DNA of 21,667 nucleotides, taken from Verrucomicrobiota bacterium. GTDB taxonomy: Bacteria; Verrucomicrobiota; Verrucomicrobiia; Limisphaerales; UBA9464. A program made the position numbers and the translations under genes. Positions 1 to 7,062 of this stretch are shown in pieces. The stretch lies in NCBI GenBank assembly GCA_026397675.1, contig JAPLUH010000432.1:1-21667 (forward strand), written 5' to 3'. Each line of letters starts with the position of its first letter. The stretch's first letter is position 1. Under the pieces are notes generated by a model, which was not told the DNA's origin, did no database searches, and was given only the letters and a program-made list of their open reading frames with translations.

Positions 1-4
1 GGGA

Positions 5-44
5 CCCCAGCTCACGGATAAATCCGAAACCTGGGGGCTCTTTT
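5..44 (+). terminator. Possible intrinsic terminator of an upstream gene
   Basis: CCCCAG at 5-10 pairs with CTGGGG at 31-36. Inside the loop, CGGA (15-18) can pair with TCCG (23-26). The outer stem is followed by GCTCTTTT. This would end a plus-strand gene that lies before the window. The stem is short and the T tract has only four T, so the call is moderate. Confidence 0.45.
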
Positions 45-79
45 ATCGTCACCCTAGCTCTGCATCCATTCATCCACCC

Positions 80-571
80 ATGCCGCATCTCCATGAAAAT
101 ATCGATTTCACCGTCGCCCTCTTCGTCGTTCAGGACCGGAAGGTGCTGGTCATTCTACACCGCAAGCTCGGCAAATGGCTGCCACTCGGCGGACACATCG
201 AATTAGACGAGGACCCGGAGCAAGCGGCCTTGCGGGAGGCCCGTGAGGAGAGCGGTCTGGAAATCGAGCTTCTCGGCGAGCGACCGCCAACCACCGAACC
301 CGGTACCCGGGCCCTCATTGCTCCCCGATTCCTCGACATCCACCGCATTCATGCCACTCACGAACACATCGGCATGATTTATTTTGCCCGTCCCATCAGT
401 GGCTCACTCACCCTGGCGGTCGAAGAGCATCGGGACATCCGTTGGTGTTCTCCCGAAGCGCTCGAGGAGCTAGATCCACCCATGAGCGGCGCTGTGAAGT
501 GGTATTGCCTCAAAGCCATCGAAGAGGTTTCCGCTGGCTCAGCCGGAACCAGTCCTTTGGCAGGTCAATGA
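80..571 (+). CDS. Nudix hydrolase family protein
   Basis: This 163-residue cytoplasmic protein has a complete Nudix box at residues 38-60. It follows the pattern G-x5-E-x7-RE-x-x-EE-x-G: GHIELDE, then REAREESG after seven residues. Nudix enzymes cleave nucleoside diphosphates linked to another moiety, using Mg2+ bound by the glutamates of the REXXEE core, which are all present. The substrate cannot be read from the sequence; nothing marks it as MutT or an ADP-ribose pyrophosphatase. The ATG at 80 is the first in frame and has no evident Shine-Dalgarno sequence. The gene stands alone and converges on the membrane-protein gene that ends at 739. No terminator is obvious in the 167-bp gap; a CCAGCGCTGG palindrome lies at 648-657. 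Confidence 0.9.
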   Translation: MPHLHENIDFTVALFVVQDRKVLVILHRKLGKWLPLGGHIELDEDPEQAALREAREESGLEIELLGERPPTTEPGTRALIAPRFLDIHRIHATHEHIGMIYFARPISGSLTLAVEEHRDIRWCSPEALEELDPPMSGAVKWYCLKAIEEVSAGSAGTSPLAGQ

Positions 572-738
572 TAGCGCGGCAAATTCCTTAACAAAACGAC
601 GCGAGAACCAGGAGCCAACCCATTGGAGCCCGCGGCCAGCCAACAACCCAGCGCTGGCTCGAGAGGGCGCAGCCAACACGATGGATCCAACAGAAATCGT
701 TCGGACCAACGGGGTATCCATGCTGTTTGCGAGGTGCT

Positions 739-1782
739 TTAAGGCGATGGAGATCCCGATTCTACAAGCACCTCCACCGCCCAATCAGGACTTGCGCTAG
801 TCGGGGTGACAAGCGGTTGATCGAAATTCTGGAAGATCCACACGTTGGTCTTCGTTCCCGGATGCAACGTCAGGCTCTGCGGTTCGAGCACCGCGGTGAG
901 TTCAACTCCGGCCGGCAAGGCCAGTGGCCACGTTTCAGCGGGCGTGCTGGCTGGTTTGCTCCAACGCAGACTGAGTCCCTGAGTCGAACCCGGGCCCTCG
1001 ATCAGCCGCCATTCCAAGGCGGATGCGTCATTGACCACCCGCCGCCCCAACTCTCGAGGCTTCCCATTTTCCCAGAACCTGAGAACCACCGTCGTTGGCT
1101 TCCCGGCCACTGGTTTCAGGCGCAATTGACGCTGCGCAAAAAGCCCGGGTTCCTGCGGACCTTCATAACGCCGGTTCTGACCGCCTCCTCGGACGATTTC
1201 TGGGTGGAATGTGACCCACGCCTGGAACATCGAAAACGGTAATGCTGGTATGAGAACTAGGTGCAGCAGTAATCCCCCGGCAAAGGCCCACCAACCGCGT
1301 CCCCGTCGAGGTTTCTGGACGCCGCGAAGACGAGAGCGGAGGTACACCCCACTCAACAGGAGGGTGACGACGAGCCCGGCAATCCACCGTGACTTGAAAA
1401 ACTCCGGATCACCCCCCTCTTCGCCCGCGCGGCCTAAAACCACGGAGCCAAAAGTTCCGCCAATAACCATCAACAGACCCCGTATACCGGCCGTTGCGAA
1501 TAACGCCCAAGCCCGACCGCGACGCTCAGGCTCCGGGCCTTGAAGCCGCCGCAGTGCCAGCCCACCGAAAATAGCCCCGATGAAACCCACCCATACTGCT
1601 ACGAAAAGCGTTAGGACCACCGGCCCTAAGCCGTCCATATCCATCGCCATCATCCGCTGAAACAGCCATCCGGGGGTGATGAGAAGAATCCCGAAGGAAG
1701 GCACCGACAAAGCAGCAGCGATCAAGGACAGCCGGGACCATCGCCTGATGATGGGCAGGTCAGCCGGTGGAATAAAAACCAC
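739..1782 (-). CDS. Hypothetical membrane protein, DUF4190-like N-terminal region
   Basis: This 347-residue protein has about five predicted hydrophobic segments, at residues 18-40, 52-78, 92-117, 132-150 and 163-186. They are followed by a soluble C-terminal part of about 150 residues. The stretch FIGAIFGGLALRRL, then a short charged linker and another hydrophobic helix, resembles the repeat pattern of DUF4190-type membrane proteins; this is a resemblance read by eye, not a proven match. No catalytic motif is visible. The C-terminal region is rich in beta-type sequence and may lie outside the membrane. The ATG at 1782 lies just before the first hydrophobic helix. A 7-bp hairpin lies about 60 bp upstream. 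The function is unknown; it is probably real because the frame stays open with coherent hydrophobic blocks. Confidence 0.75.
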   Translation of the reverse strand: MVFIPPADLPIIRRWSRLSLIAAALSVPSFGILLITPGWLFQRMMAMDMDGLGPVVLTLFVAVWVGFIGAIFGGLALRRLQGPEPERRGRAWALFATAGIRGLLMVIGGTFGSVVLGRAGEEGGDPEFFKSRWIAGLVVTLLLSGVYLRSRLRGVQKPRRGRGWWAFAGGLLLHLVLIPALPFSMFQAWVTFHPEIVRGGGQNRRYEGPQEPGLFAQRQLRLKPVAGKPTTVVLRFWENGKPRELGRRVVNDASALEWRLIEGPGSTQGLSLRWSKPASTPAETWPLALPAGVELTAVLEPQSLTLHPGTKTNVWIFQNFDQPLVTPTSASPDWAVEVLVESGSPSP

Positions 1783-1841
1783 ATCAGATGGAATGTCGGA
1801 AGCGCTAATGGGATCCAGTGATAACCTAGGGTTTTCTGATT

Positions 1842-1858
1842 GGCGACACCTTGTCGCC
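1842..1858 (-). promoter_or_regulatory. Short inverted repeat upstream of the membrane-protein gene
   Basis: GGCGACA (1842-1848) and TGTCGCC (1852-1858) form a perfect 7-bp inverted repeat around a 3-nt centre. It lies about 60 bp upstream of the minus-strand start at 1782 and about 85 bp before tRNA-Gln. It could be an operator or an RNA hairpin. Only the symmetry is observed; the role is unknown. Confidence 0.25.
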
Positions 1859-1943
1859 GGCGCGTAAAATTGATGAGAGCCGGTCGTTCCCTGTGGAATT
1901 CACTTTCAGCCGGCAAGGACCCGTCCTAGACTCGCCTCGCTGT

Positions 1944-2017
1944 TGGCCGATGGTGTAATGGTAGCACAGGGGCCTTTGACGCCCTTAGTCATGGTTCGAA
2001 TCCATGTTGGCCAACCA
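1944..2017 (+). tRNA. tRNA-Gln (anticodon UUG), CCA encoded
   Basis: The full cloverleaf can be folded by hand. The acceptor stem is TGGCCGA (1944-1950) with TTGGCCA (2007-2013). The D arm is GTGT...GCAC. The anticodon stem is GGGGC/GCCCT, with loop C-T-TTG-A-C placing anticodon UUG at 1976-1978. The T arm is CATGG-TTCGAAT-CCATG (1990-2006). A discriminator A at 2014 is followed by an encoded CCA at 2015-2017. The U1-A72 first pair is typical of glutamine tRNAs. It reads CAA and, by wobble, CAG codons. Two hairpins with T tracts follow directly. Confidence 0.96.
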
Positions 2018-2025
2018 TATTTTCA

Positions 2026-2046
2026 GCCCGTTTTTGGGCCCTTTTT
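2026..2046 (+). terminator. Weak hairpin plus T tract just after tRNA-Gln
   Basis: GCCC (2026-2029) can pair with GGGC (2036-2039) across a GTTTTT loop, followed by CC and five T. The stem has only four base pairs, so this would be a weak terminator. It sits 9 nt behind the tRNA and next to a stronger one. Confidence 0.35.
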
Positions 2047-2080
2047 GAGCGCTGAAACTTTTTGAGCGCTTGAATTTTTT
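2044..2080 (+). terminator. Intrinsic terminator of tRNA-Gln
   Basis: The arms TTTGAGCGCT (2044-2053) and AGCGCTTGAA (2065-2074) give a 10-bp stem with two G-U pairs and an 11-nt loop. Six T follow at 2075-2080. The stem arises from two imperfect copies of a unit T-rich-GAGCGCT. A third, degenerate copy (TTTTTTAGGCGCTGATAAA, from 2075) follows. Confidence 0.65.
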
Positions 2081-2171
2081 AGGCGCTGATAAACCGCGCT
2101 GATGGAGACAAAATCTCCCCCTTTTCGGTGAAGTGTTCCTTCAGCGGTGTCGGAAACTGAGCCCTACAGGT

Positions 2172-2200
2172 ATAAAAAACCCGCCTGGATCAGGCGGGTT
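2172..2200 (-). terminator. Strong intrinsic terminator of the small CxxC protein gene
   Basis: AACCCGCCTG (2178-2187) and CAGGCGGGTT (2191-2200) form a perfect 10-bp stem with a 3-nt loop. On the minus strand the stem is followed by a run of T (the A tract at 2174-2179, part of which also pairs in the stem). It lies 45 bp behind the stop codon at 2245. It may also stop plus-strand transcription from the tRNA side, but has no T tract in that direction. Confidence 0.85.
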
Positions 2201-2244
2201 TGTCTTCGAGCTGGAATTACGGCCAGCCCCTTCTTAAAGGTCTG

Positions 2245-2544
2245 TTACTTGACAGCCTCGATATGGGTCACGGCCAACTCGTGGTGTTCCTTGTCCAAGG
2301 TGCCGGTCACTTTAACCTTCTTGGTCTCGCTGCAGAGTTCCTTGTGGAAACCCTTGGAGACATCACCGGTCAGCTTGTAGGTGGTGGTATGGTCGCCTTC
2401 TTTCACTTCGACGACGTTCTGGCACTTATCAGCCTTCTTGAGGGCGCACTTCAGGCACTTGCCTTCGCCCGTCAGGGTCACTTCTTTGGCGAAGGTAGCG
2501 GTGGACATGGCGGCCAGAACCGCAACAGCGAGGATCAGTTTCAT
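2245..2544 (-). CDS. Small secreted CxxC protein (DUF6370-like)
   Basis: This 99-residue protein has a clear signal peptide (MKLILAVAVLAAMSTATFA, cleavage near residue 19), so it should be exported to the periplasm. The mature part has four cysteines: C30-x2-C33, C41 and C71. The block GKCLKCALKKADKCQ, with beta-type sequence after it, resembles the DUF6370 family of small exported proteins; this is recognition by eye. Cysteine spacing suggests a disulfide or a bound metal, which is an inference. It is a single-gene unit with its own promoter (2574-2602) and strong terminator (2172-2200). The start ATG has only a weak purine stretch upstream. No catalytic function can be assigned. Confidence 0.85.
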   Translation of the reverse strand: MKLILAVAVLAAMSTATFAKEVTLTGEGKCLKCALKKADKCQNVVEVKEGDHTTTYKLTGDVSKGFHKELCSETKKVKVTGTLDKEHHELAVTHIEAVK

Positions 2545-2573
2545 AGAGTTCTTGTATGAGAGTTTCAGTGGGG

Positions 2574-2602
2574 ATTAGATCGTCTCTGACTCGAGTTAGC
2601 AA
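2574..2602 (-). promoter_or_regulatory. Sigma-70-type promoter of the small CxxC protein gene
   Basis: Read on the minus strand, TTGCTA (2602-2597, 4 of 6 to TTGACA) is followed by exactly 17 bp and TCTAAT (2579-2574, 5 of 6 to TATAAT). Transcription would start near 2567, giving a leader of about 20 nt before the ATG at 2544. Confidence 0.55.
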
Positions 2603-2847
2603 GCTCTAAATTAGTGGTTTAAATTTCACCCATCACACCTAGGCACCCCTTCGGTCCATCGACCCTATCGAAGGCATCTCCATAGCCACAGAATCCTGCG
2701 AATGGTTGCCAAGCGACCCTTGGAATCTGGGACGGACAATCTTCTGCAGAGCTGTTGCTTTAGGATTTCTCATCTCGGAATTCCTAGGAAACCTGTTTCG
2801 TTATCGTTATCTTTCTAGTTTTTAACCGATTTGAACGAGTGTTGTGG

Positions 2848-2893
2848 GTCGAATCTCAACAACGTTCCGAAATTCACAGATAGTTGCCTCTTT
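2848..2893 (+). repeat. Diverged 46-bp direct repeat, copy A
   Basis: It matches 3185-3230 at about 36 of 46 positions without gaps, sharing the core CAACGTTCCG. Most differences are transitions. Copy B starts 337 bp further on. The origin is unknown. Confidence 0.55.
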
Positions 2894-3184
2894 GAAATCC
2901 GCGGTATTGCCTGAGCCTCGAATCCGATTTTGTCCAAGATGAGCGCCAGCGTATCTTCCTCCTTCCGGATGAGGCCGAATGCGTCTGGGGCCGACCAGAG
3001 TTGATAAGAATTCGTTGGGGCAACCAACAGGCTCAGGCCGAATCGATGATCCGTTGAGTTTTTTGGCTCAGTGGTTGTCAAACCGGCAGGTTTCATCGGT
3101 TTTCACTCGGTCACTTCGGCGGTCCGTGTCTGCCGACGTGGCGCTTTCGGAGCAATCGCCCTACCTCGGAGGCGTTTGGGTCAG

Positions 3185-3230
3185 GTTGGATCTCAGCAAC
3201 GTTCCGGAATCTACAGACAGTGGCCGCTTC
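3185..3230 (+). repeat. Diverged 46-bp direct repeat, copy B
   Basis: This is the second copy of the sequence at 2848-2893. It ends 18 bp before the parS-like palindrome at 3249. On the minus strand both copies read as KRxLSVxxGTLLR, so they could also be relics of related coding sequence. Confidence 0.55.
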
Positions 3231-3248
3231 AACCTCGCTTCTCCCCAC

Positions 3249-3264
3249 TGTTCCACGTGGAACA
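3249..3264. promoter_or_regulatory. parS-like centromere site 1 (ParB binding)
   Basis: TGTTCCACGTGGAACA is a perfect 16-bp palindrome. It fits the well-known chromosomal parS consensus TGTTNCACGTGNAACA bound by ParB, which loads SMC and drives origin segregation. It lies in the non-coding region 65 bp before the mnmG start. parA/parB are not in the window. Confidence 0.85.
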
Positions 3265-3328
3265 TTCGATTCGAATCACCGCCTCGGCCTGAGATTGCTG
3301 ATTGGGAAGAAATCAATACCCTCACTGC

Positions 3329-5317
3329 ATGTTCGTCTATCCAAAGCGGTATGATGTCATTGTGGTGGGGGCTGGCCATGCTGGAGTTGAAGCGGCTTTG
3401 GCAGCCTCTCGGATGGGCTGCAAAACGCTCCTGTTAACCATCAATTTGGACACCATCGGGCAAATGTCCTGCAATCCCGCCGTTGGCGGACTTGCCAAAG
3501 GTCATCTCACCCGCGAAATCGATGCTCTGGGCGGTGAGATGGGAAAGACCACCGATCTCTGCGGCCTACAATTCCGGATGCTCAACACGAAGAAGGGGCC
3601 GTCGGTATGGGCTCCCAGGGCACAGTGCGATAAAAAGGCCTACCAATTCCGTTTGAAGTGGGTTTGCGAGCGCCAACCGCTCCTCGACTGCAAACAAGGC
3701 CAAACAGTGAGCCTCCTCCATCGTGACGGACGGGTTTATGGGGTCGAAACAGCCCTGGAGGTCCAATTCCTCGCCGAAACAGTCATTGTAACCACCGGGA
3801 CCTTTCTGCGGGGCCTCATGCACATTGGGGCCAATCAACAGTCTGGCGGTCGTGCGGGTGAATCGGCGGCCACCGGCCTGTCAGGGTCCCTGGCAGAGAT
3901 AGGACTCCGACTGGGTCGCCTGAAGACCGGTACGCCCCCTCGATTAGTCCGTCAGTCCATCGATTTCACCCGGACTGAGCCCCAACAGGGCGATGAACCA
4001 GTTCCTTGGTTCACTTATTGGAAAGAGGACCTCTGGAATGATCCTTTGTTCCACGTGGAACAACGTACCGGATGTTCCACGCCTCCTCCGGGGCCCTACC
4101 CTCCTGGATCCGTCCTCGCCCGACATGGCGGTCAGGAACCCTGTTACATCACTCATACCACCGACCGCACCCGGGAAATCATCCTGCAGAACCTGCACAA
4201 GTCCCCAATGTACTCCGGTGTCATTGAGGGCGTTGGACCCCGCTATTGTCCGAGCATTGAGGATAAATTCGTCCGATTCGCCGAAAAACCCAAACATCAG
4301 ATTTTCTTAGAACCGGAAGGGATCGCGACCGACGAAATCTACGTCAACGGGTTCTCGACCTGCCTCCCCTTCGAAGTTCAGGTGGAAATGGTTCGTTCTA
4401 TTATTGGTTGCGAACACGCCGAAATCCTCCGGCCCGCCTATGCGGTAGAGTATGACTTCTCCGATCCCACCCAACTCTCTCCCAGCCTAGAAACCCGCTG
4501 TTGCCAGAATCTGTTCCTTGCGGGCCAAATCAATGGCACGTCGGGCTACGAGGAAGCCGCCGCCCAAGGAATCATGGCCGGTATCAATGCCGCCCGACGA
4601 GTTCAAGGCAAAGACCCAATCGTCCTCCGACGAGATCAGGCTTACATTGGGGTTCTCATCGACGATCTCGTCACCAAAGGCACCTTGGAGCCTTACCGGA
4701 TGTTCACGAGCCGGGCCGAATACCGCCTCCTCCTCCGTCAGGACAATGCTGACCAACGCCTGAGCCCCATCGGTCGGGACATCGGTTTACTGCCTCAGCG
4801 GCACTTTGATCGATTCTCCACCAAACTTCTATCGATCCAGGAAGAAGTCCGTCGACTTCAAACCACCAGACATGGTCAGGACCTCCTGTCTGATCTCCTC
4901 AAGCGGCCGGAAGTCGAGTATCGTACCCTGCCCGGCCTCCGAACCGATTTGCCCGACGAGGTCACTCTGCAGGTCCAAATCACCCTCAAATACGCCGGCT
5001 ACATCGATCGGCAAGAAGCTGAGGTTGATCGTCAGCGTCTTTGGGAGAGTCAAAGCATCCCGACCTCTTTAGACTATGGACAAGTACCCAGCCTGCGAAT
5101 CGAGGCGCGCTTGAAGCTCCAATCCATTCAACCTTCCTCCTTGGGTCAGGCAGGCCGAATCAGCGGTGTCACCCCCGCCGATGTCTCGGTCTTGAGTCTC
5201 TTCCTCAAACGAATGATGGCAGCTCCGTCGAAGGAGGAATCCGAGCCCAATGCCTGCTGCTCGGAGGAACACTTAGACGCCCCAGGGGCCCACAATCAGT
5301 GCTGCGGCGACCTCTAA
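3329..5317 (+). CDS. mnmG: tRNA uridine-5-carboxymethylaminomethyl modification enzyme MnmG (GidA)
   Basis: MnmG, with MnmE, installs the (carboxymethyl)aminomethyl group at wobble uridine 34 of certain tRNAs, including tRNA-Gln(UUG), which this window also encodes. The 662-residue protein shows the FAD-binding GAGHAG (14-19), IGQMSCNPAVGG, KTGTPPR, YITHT, GVGPRYCPSIEDK, and the C-terminal SRAEYRLLLRQDNADQRL block. The ATG at 3329 is preferred over an in-frame TTG at 3302 because it begins just before the FAD motif. The family is usually about 620-630 residues. The extra length comes from an insertion of roughly 30 residues after about residue 233, which contains parS-like site 2, and from a C-terminal tail with Cys pairs C643-C644 and C658-C659. 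No strong Shine-Dalgarno sequence. Confidence 0.96.
   Translation: MFVYPKRYDVIVVGAGHAGVEAALAASRMGCKTLLLTINLDTIGQMSCNPAVGGLAKGHLTREIDALGGEMGKTTDLCGLQFRMLNTKKGPSVWAPRAQCDKKAYQFRLKWVCERQPLLDCKQGQTVSLLHRDGRVYGVETALEVQFLAETVIVTTGTFLRGLMHIGANQQSGGRAGESAATGLSGSLAEIGLRLGRLKTGTPPRLVRQSIDFTRTEPQQGDEPVPWFTYWKEDLWNDPLFHVEQRTGCSTPPPGPYPPGSVLARHGGQEPCYITHTTDRTREIILQNLHKSPMYSGVIEGVGPRYCPSIEDKFVRFAEKPKHQIFLEPEGIATDEIYVNGFSTCLPFEVQVEMVRSIIGCEHAEILRPAYAVEYDFSDPTQLSPSLETRCCQNLFLAGQINGTSGYEEAAAQGIMAGINAARRVQGKDPIVLRRDQAYIGVLIDDLVTKGTLEPYRMFTSRAEYRLLLRQDNADQRLSPIGRDIGLLPQRHFDRFSTKLLSIQEEVRRLQTTRHGQDLLSDLLKRPEVEYRTLPGLRTDLPDEVTLQVQITLKYAGYIDRQEAEVDRQRLWESQSIPTSLDYGQVPSLRIEARLKLQSIQPSSLGQAGRISGVTPADVSVLSLFLKRMMAAPSKEESEPNACCSEEHLDAPGAHNQCCGDL
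4047..4062. promoter_or_regulatory. parS-like centromere site 2, inside mnmG
   Basis: TGTTCCACGTGGAACA, the same 16-bp palindrome as at 3249, lies 798 bp further on; with flanks it is an 18-bp palindrome (4046-4063). It is read in frame as L240-F-H-V-E-Q245 of MnmG. A half site TGTTCCACG follows at 4073-4081. No other copy was seen in the window. Confidence 0.85.
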
Positions 5318-5583
5318 CCCTCAACGAATTAGCGGGATCGGTCGTTCTTTTCGGGTCTTCTTCCACAAAGGCTTCGTTGCTTGCTCGTTACAGACCTGAA
5401 TCCGGCCATAGACCCACTCACGCACCGTCTTACAACAAATTCAGCCCTGCTCTCCCTTCCCTGCTCACTCAATCCTTCCAGCACGAGCGCTCTCATGCGG
5501 ATTAATTGGGCCGGCAGCCTCCTTTCTTGGCCGGGTGGTATGGAGAGTTGCCGAGACCAACGAAGTCCGAGTACCGTCACCCC

Positions 5584-7020
5584 GTGCCGAAGCCCTCGCG
5601 TCTCCAACAAATCCAGGCGGATGTCGCGGCCACCTTCCGCGACGGTGTCCACGCCCATCCGGATCCCGAGTCTCTGTCCGCATTCCAGAAATTCACCCAC
5701 TTCTGGGCTCTGGTGCTCCGATTCTTCGGGAAGAACCGCTGCCAAGTCCGGGCCTCGGCTCTGGCCTACACGACGCTGATGGCCTTGGTGCCGTTGCTGG
5801 CGGTAGCGATCAGCATGCTGGGGATCTTCCAAATCGATAACGCCAAGAAATCGATCGATCGCTGGATTTCTCAGTTGGTCCAAAATGTGGCTCCCACGTT
5901 GGGGTTGTCGGGTCAACAAGGAGCCAACGTTTCGCAGGAGGCCGTGGTCACCGAAATCGTCAAGATCGTCTCAGACATCCCATTCGGCACAATCGGCATC
6001 ACCGCGATGATCGGTCTGATCTTTGCCGCTATCTCAATGATGCGGACCATCGAAGCTGCCTTCAACGACATCTGGGGTGTCACCCGCTCTCGTTCCTGGT
6101 GGAACAGCATTCTCCTCTACTGGGGCGTTCTGACGCTGGGGCCGGCCATCCTGGCCTTGGTCACCACCTCCAGTTATGTCCAGGCCACCTTCGAACACGT
6201 TGAATGGATGCGCCGACTCCCCCTCTTGGGCATGCTCAACACCGCCCTTCTCCCCATCATCACGCTGACCATTGCCTTTGGCCTCTTCTACTTGTTGATG
6301 CCCAATACTCGGGTCGATCCCCGATCGGCTGCCGTTGGAGCAGCGGTTGCCGCCACCCTCTGGTGGGGTAACTCCCAACTGGGAGCCCTCTACAATACCC
6401 GAGTCGTCACCTACTCCAAGATCTATGGTTCCCTGGGTGCAGTGCCTCTGTTCCTCCTCGGACTCTACTTTTCCTGGTTGATCCTGCTCTTTGGATCGCA
6501 AGTGGCCTACGTCTTCCAAAACCGTGGCGCTTACCTTCAAGACCGTCAGGCCGACTCGATCCACCAAAACGGGCGCGAATTCGCCGCATTGCGTCTGATG
6601 ACCGCCATTGGGATGTACTTCCAACGGGGCGAGCGCCCTCCGGCTGCCTCGTCACTGGCCAACCAATTGGGAATCCCTCCTAAACTGGCTGCCTCCTTGC
6701 TCCAGTCGCTGGCCACCTCCGGCCTTTTGCACGAAACCTCGGGCGCAGAATCCGCGTTCGTACCGGCTAAACCCCTGAACGAACTCTCCCTTCAATCCAT
6801 CCTGCTCGCCATCCGGACTGCTCATGGGAGGGATCTTTCAACCGCCGAAGATGCTGGGCGCCATTCGGTGACTCATGCCCTCGATGCGATTCGGAAGGCT
6901 GAAAATTCCTTAGCCGCAAACCTGTCGCTCGCCGAATTGGTCGGCGAAGCCTTGGATGCCACCAAGACCTCGGACCCAAAGCTCCAACCCCCGGCAGCCG
7001 ATGCTTCATCGGTGTCCTAA
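5584..7020 (+). CDS. YihY/BrkB-family membrane protein with winged-helix-like tail
   Basis: This is an inner-membrane protein of about 478 residues (from GTG 5584). It has six hydrophobic segments near residues 60-82, 136-156, 175-195, 212-240, 248-264 and 283-310, typical of the YihY/BrkB family (formerly misnamed RNase BN), whose function is not established. Conserved features include ALAYTTLMALVPLLAV and FNDIWG. After the membrane part, residues about 332-386 (LRLMTAIGMYFQRGERPPAASSLANQLGIPP...LLQSLATSGLL) look like a cytoplasmic winged-helix domain, seen in a subset of the family. The start is uncertain: TTG at 5506, 5527 or 5548 would add up to 26 residues, and none has a good ribosome site. 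The preceding 266 bp after mnmG hold no gene that I can support. Confidence 0.88.
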   Translation: MPKPSRLQQIQADVAATFRDGVHAHPDPESLSAFQKFTHFWALVLRFFGKNRCQVRASALAYTTLMALVPLLAVAISMLGIFQIDNAKKSIDRWISQLVQNVAPTLGLSGQQGANVSQEAVVTEIVKIVSDIPFGTIGITAMIGLIFAAISMMRTIEAAFNDIWGVTRSRSWWNSILLYWGVLTLGPAILALVTTSSYVQATFEHVEWMRRLPLLGMLNTALLPIITLTIAFGLFYLLMPNTRVDPRSAAVGAAVAATLWWGNSQLGALYNTRVVTYSKIYGSLGAVPLFLLGLYFSWLILLFGSQVAYVFQNRGAYLQDRQADSIHQNGREFAALRLMTAIGMYFQRGERPPAASSLANQLGIPPKLAASLLQSLATSGLLHETSGAESAFVPAKPLNELSLQSILLAIRTAHGRDLSTAEDAGRHSVTHALDAIRKAENSLAANLSLAELVGEALDATKTSDPKLQPPAADASSVS

Positions 7021-7062
7021 GGTCTCTCCGCCGGAATCTCCGCCCTCAATCTGCGCCCAGGG

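Larger units (their letters stand above)
2603..3328. other. Gene-poor region before mnmG
   Basis: This stretch of about 725 bp has no convincing gene. It looks more AT-rich than its neighbours around 2600-2830. It holds one parS-like palindrome (3249-3264) and two diverged copies of a 46-bp sequence (2848-2893 and 3185-3230). A minus-strand frame at 2815-3096 is open for 93 codons and reads somewhat protein-like, but it has no Shine-Dalgarno sequence, no recognisable motif, and ends without a clear terminator. The region may be a decayed gene or a chromosome-organisation locus. Confidence 0.5.

Noticed and set aside
881..897. T-arm-like GCGGTTCGAGCACCGC suggesting another tRNA
   Set aside because: No acceptor, D or anticodon stems can be fitted around it, and it lies in the membrane-protein gene.
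727..1242. 171-codon plus-strand frame opposite the DUF4190-like membrane protein
   Set aside because: The minus strand has coherent membrane helices; this frame is Arg/Pro-rich shadow sequence.
2815..3096. Minus-strand open frame of 93 codons upstream of mnmG
   Set aside because: It has no ribosome site, no recognisable motif and no terminator. It overlaps one copy of the diverged repeat. It may be a decayed gene, so it is described only with the gene-poor region.
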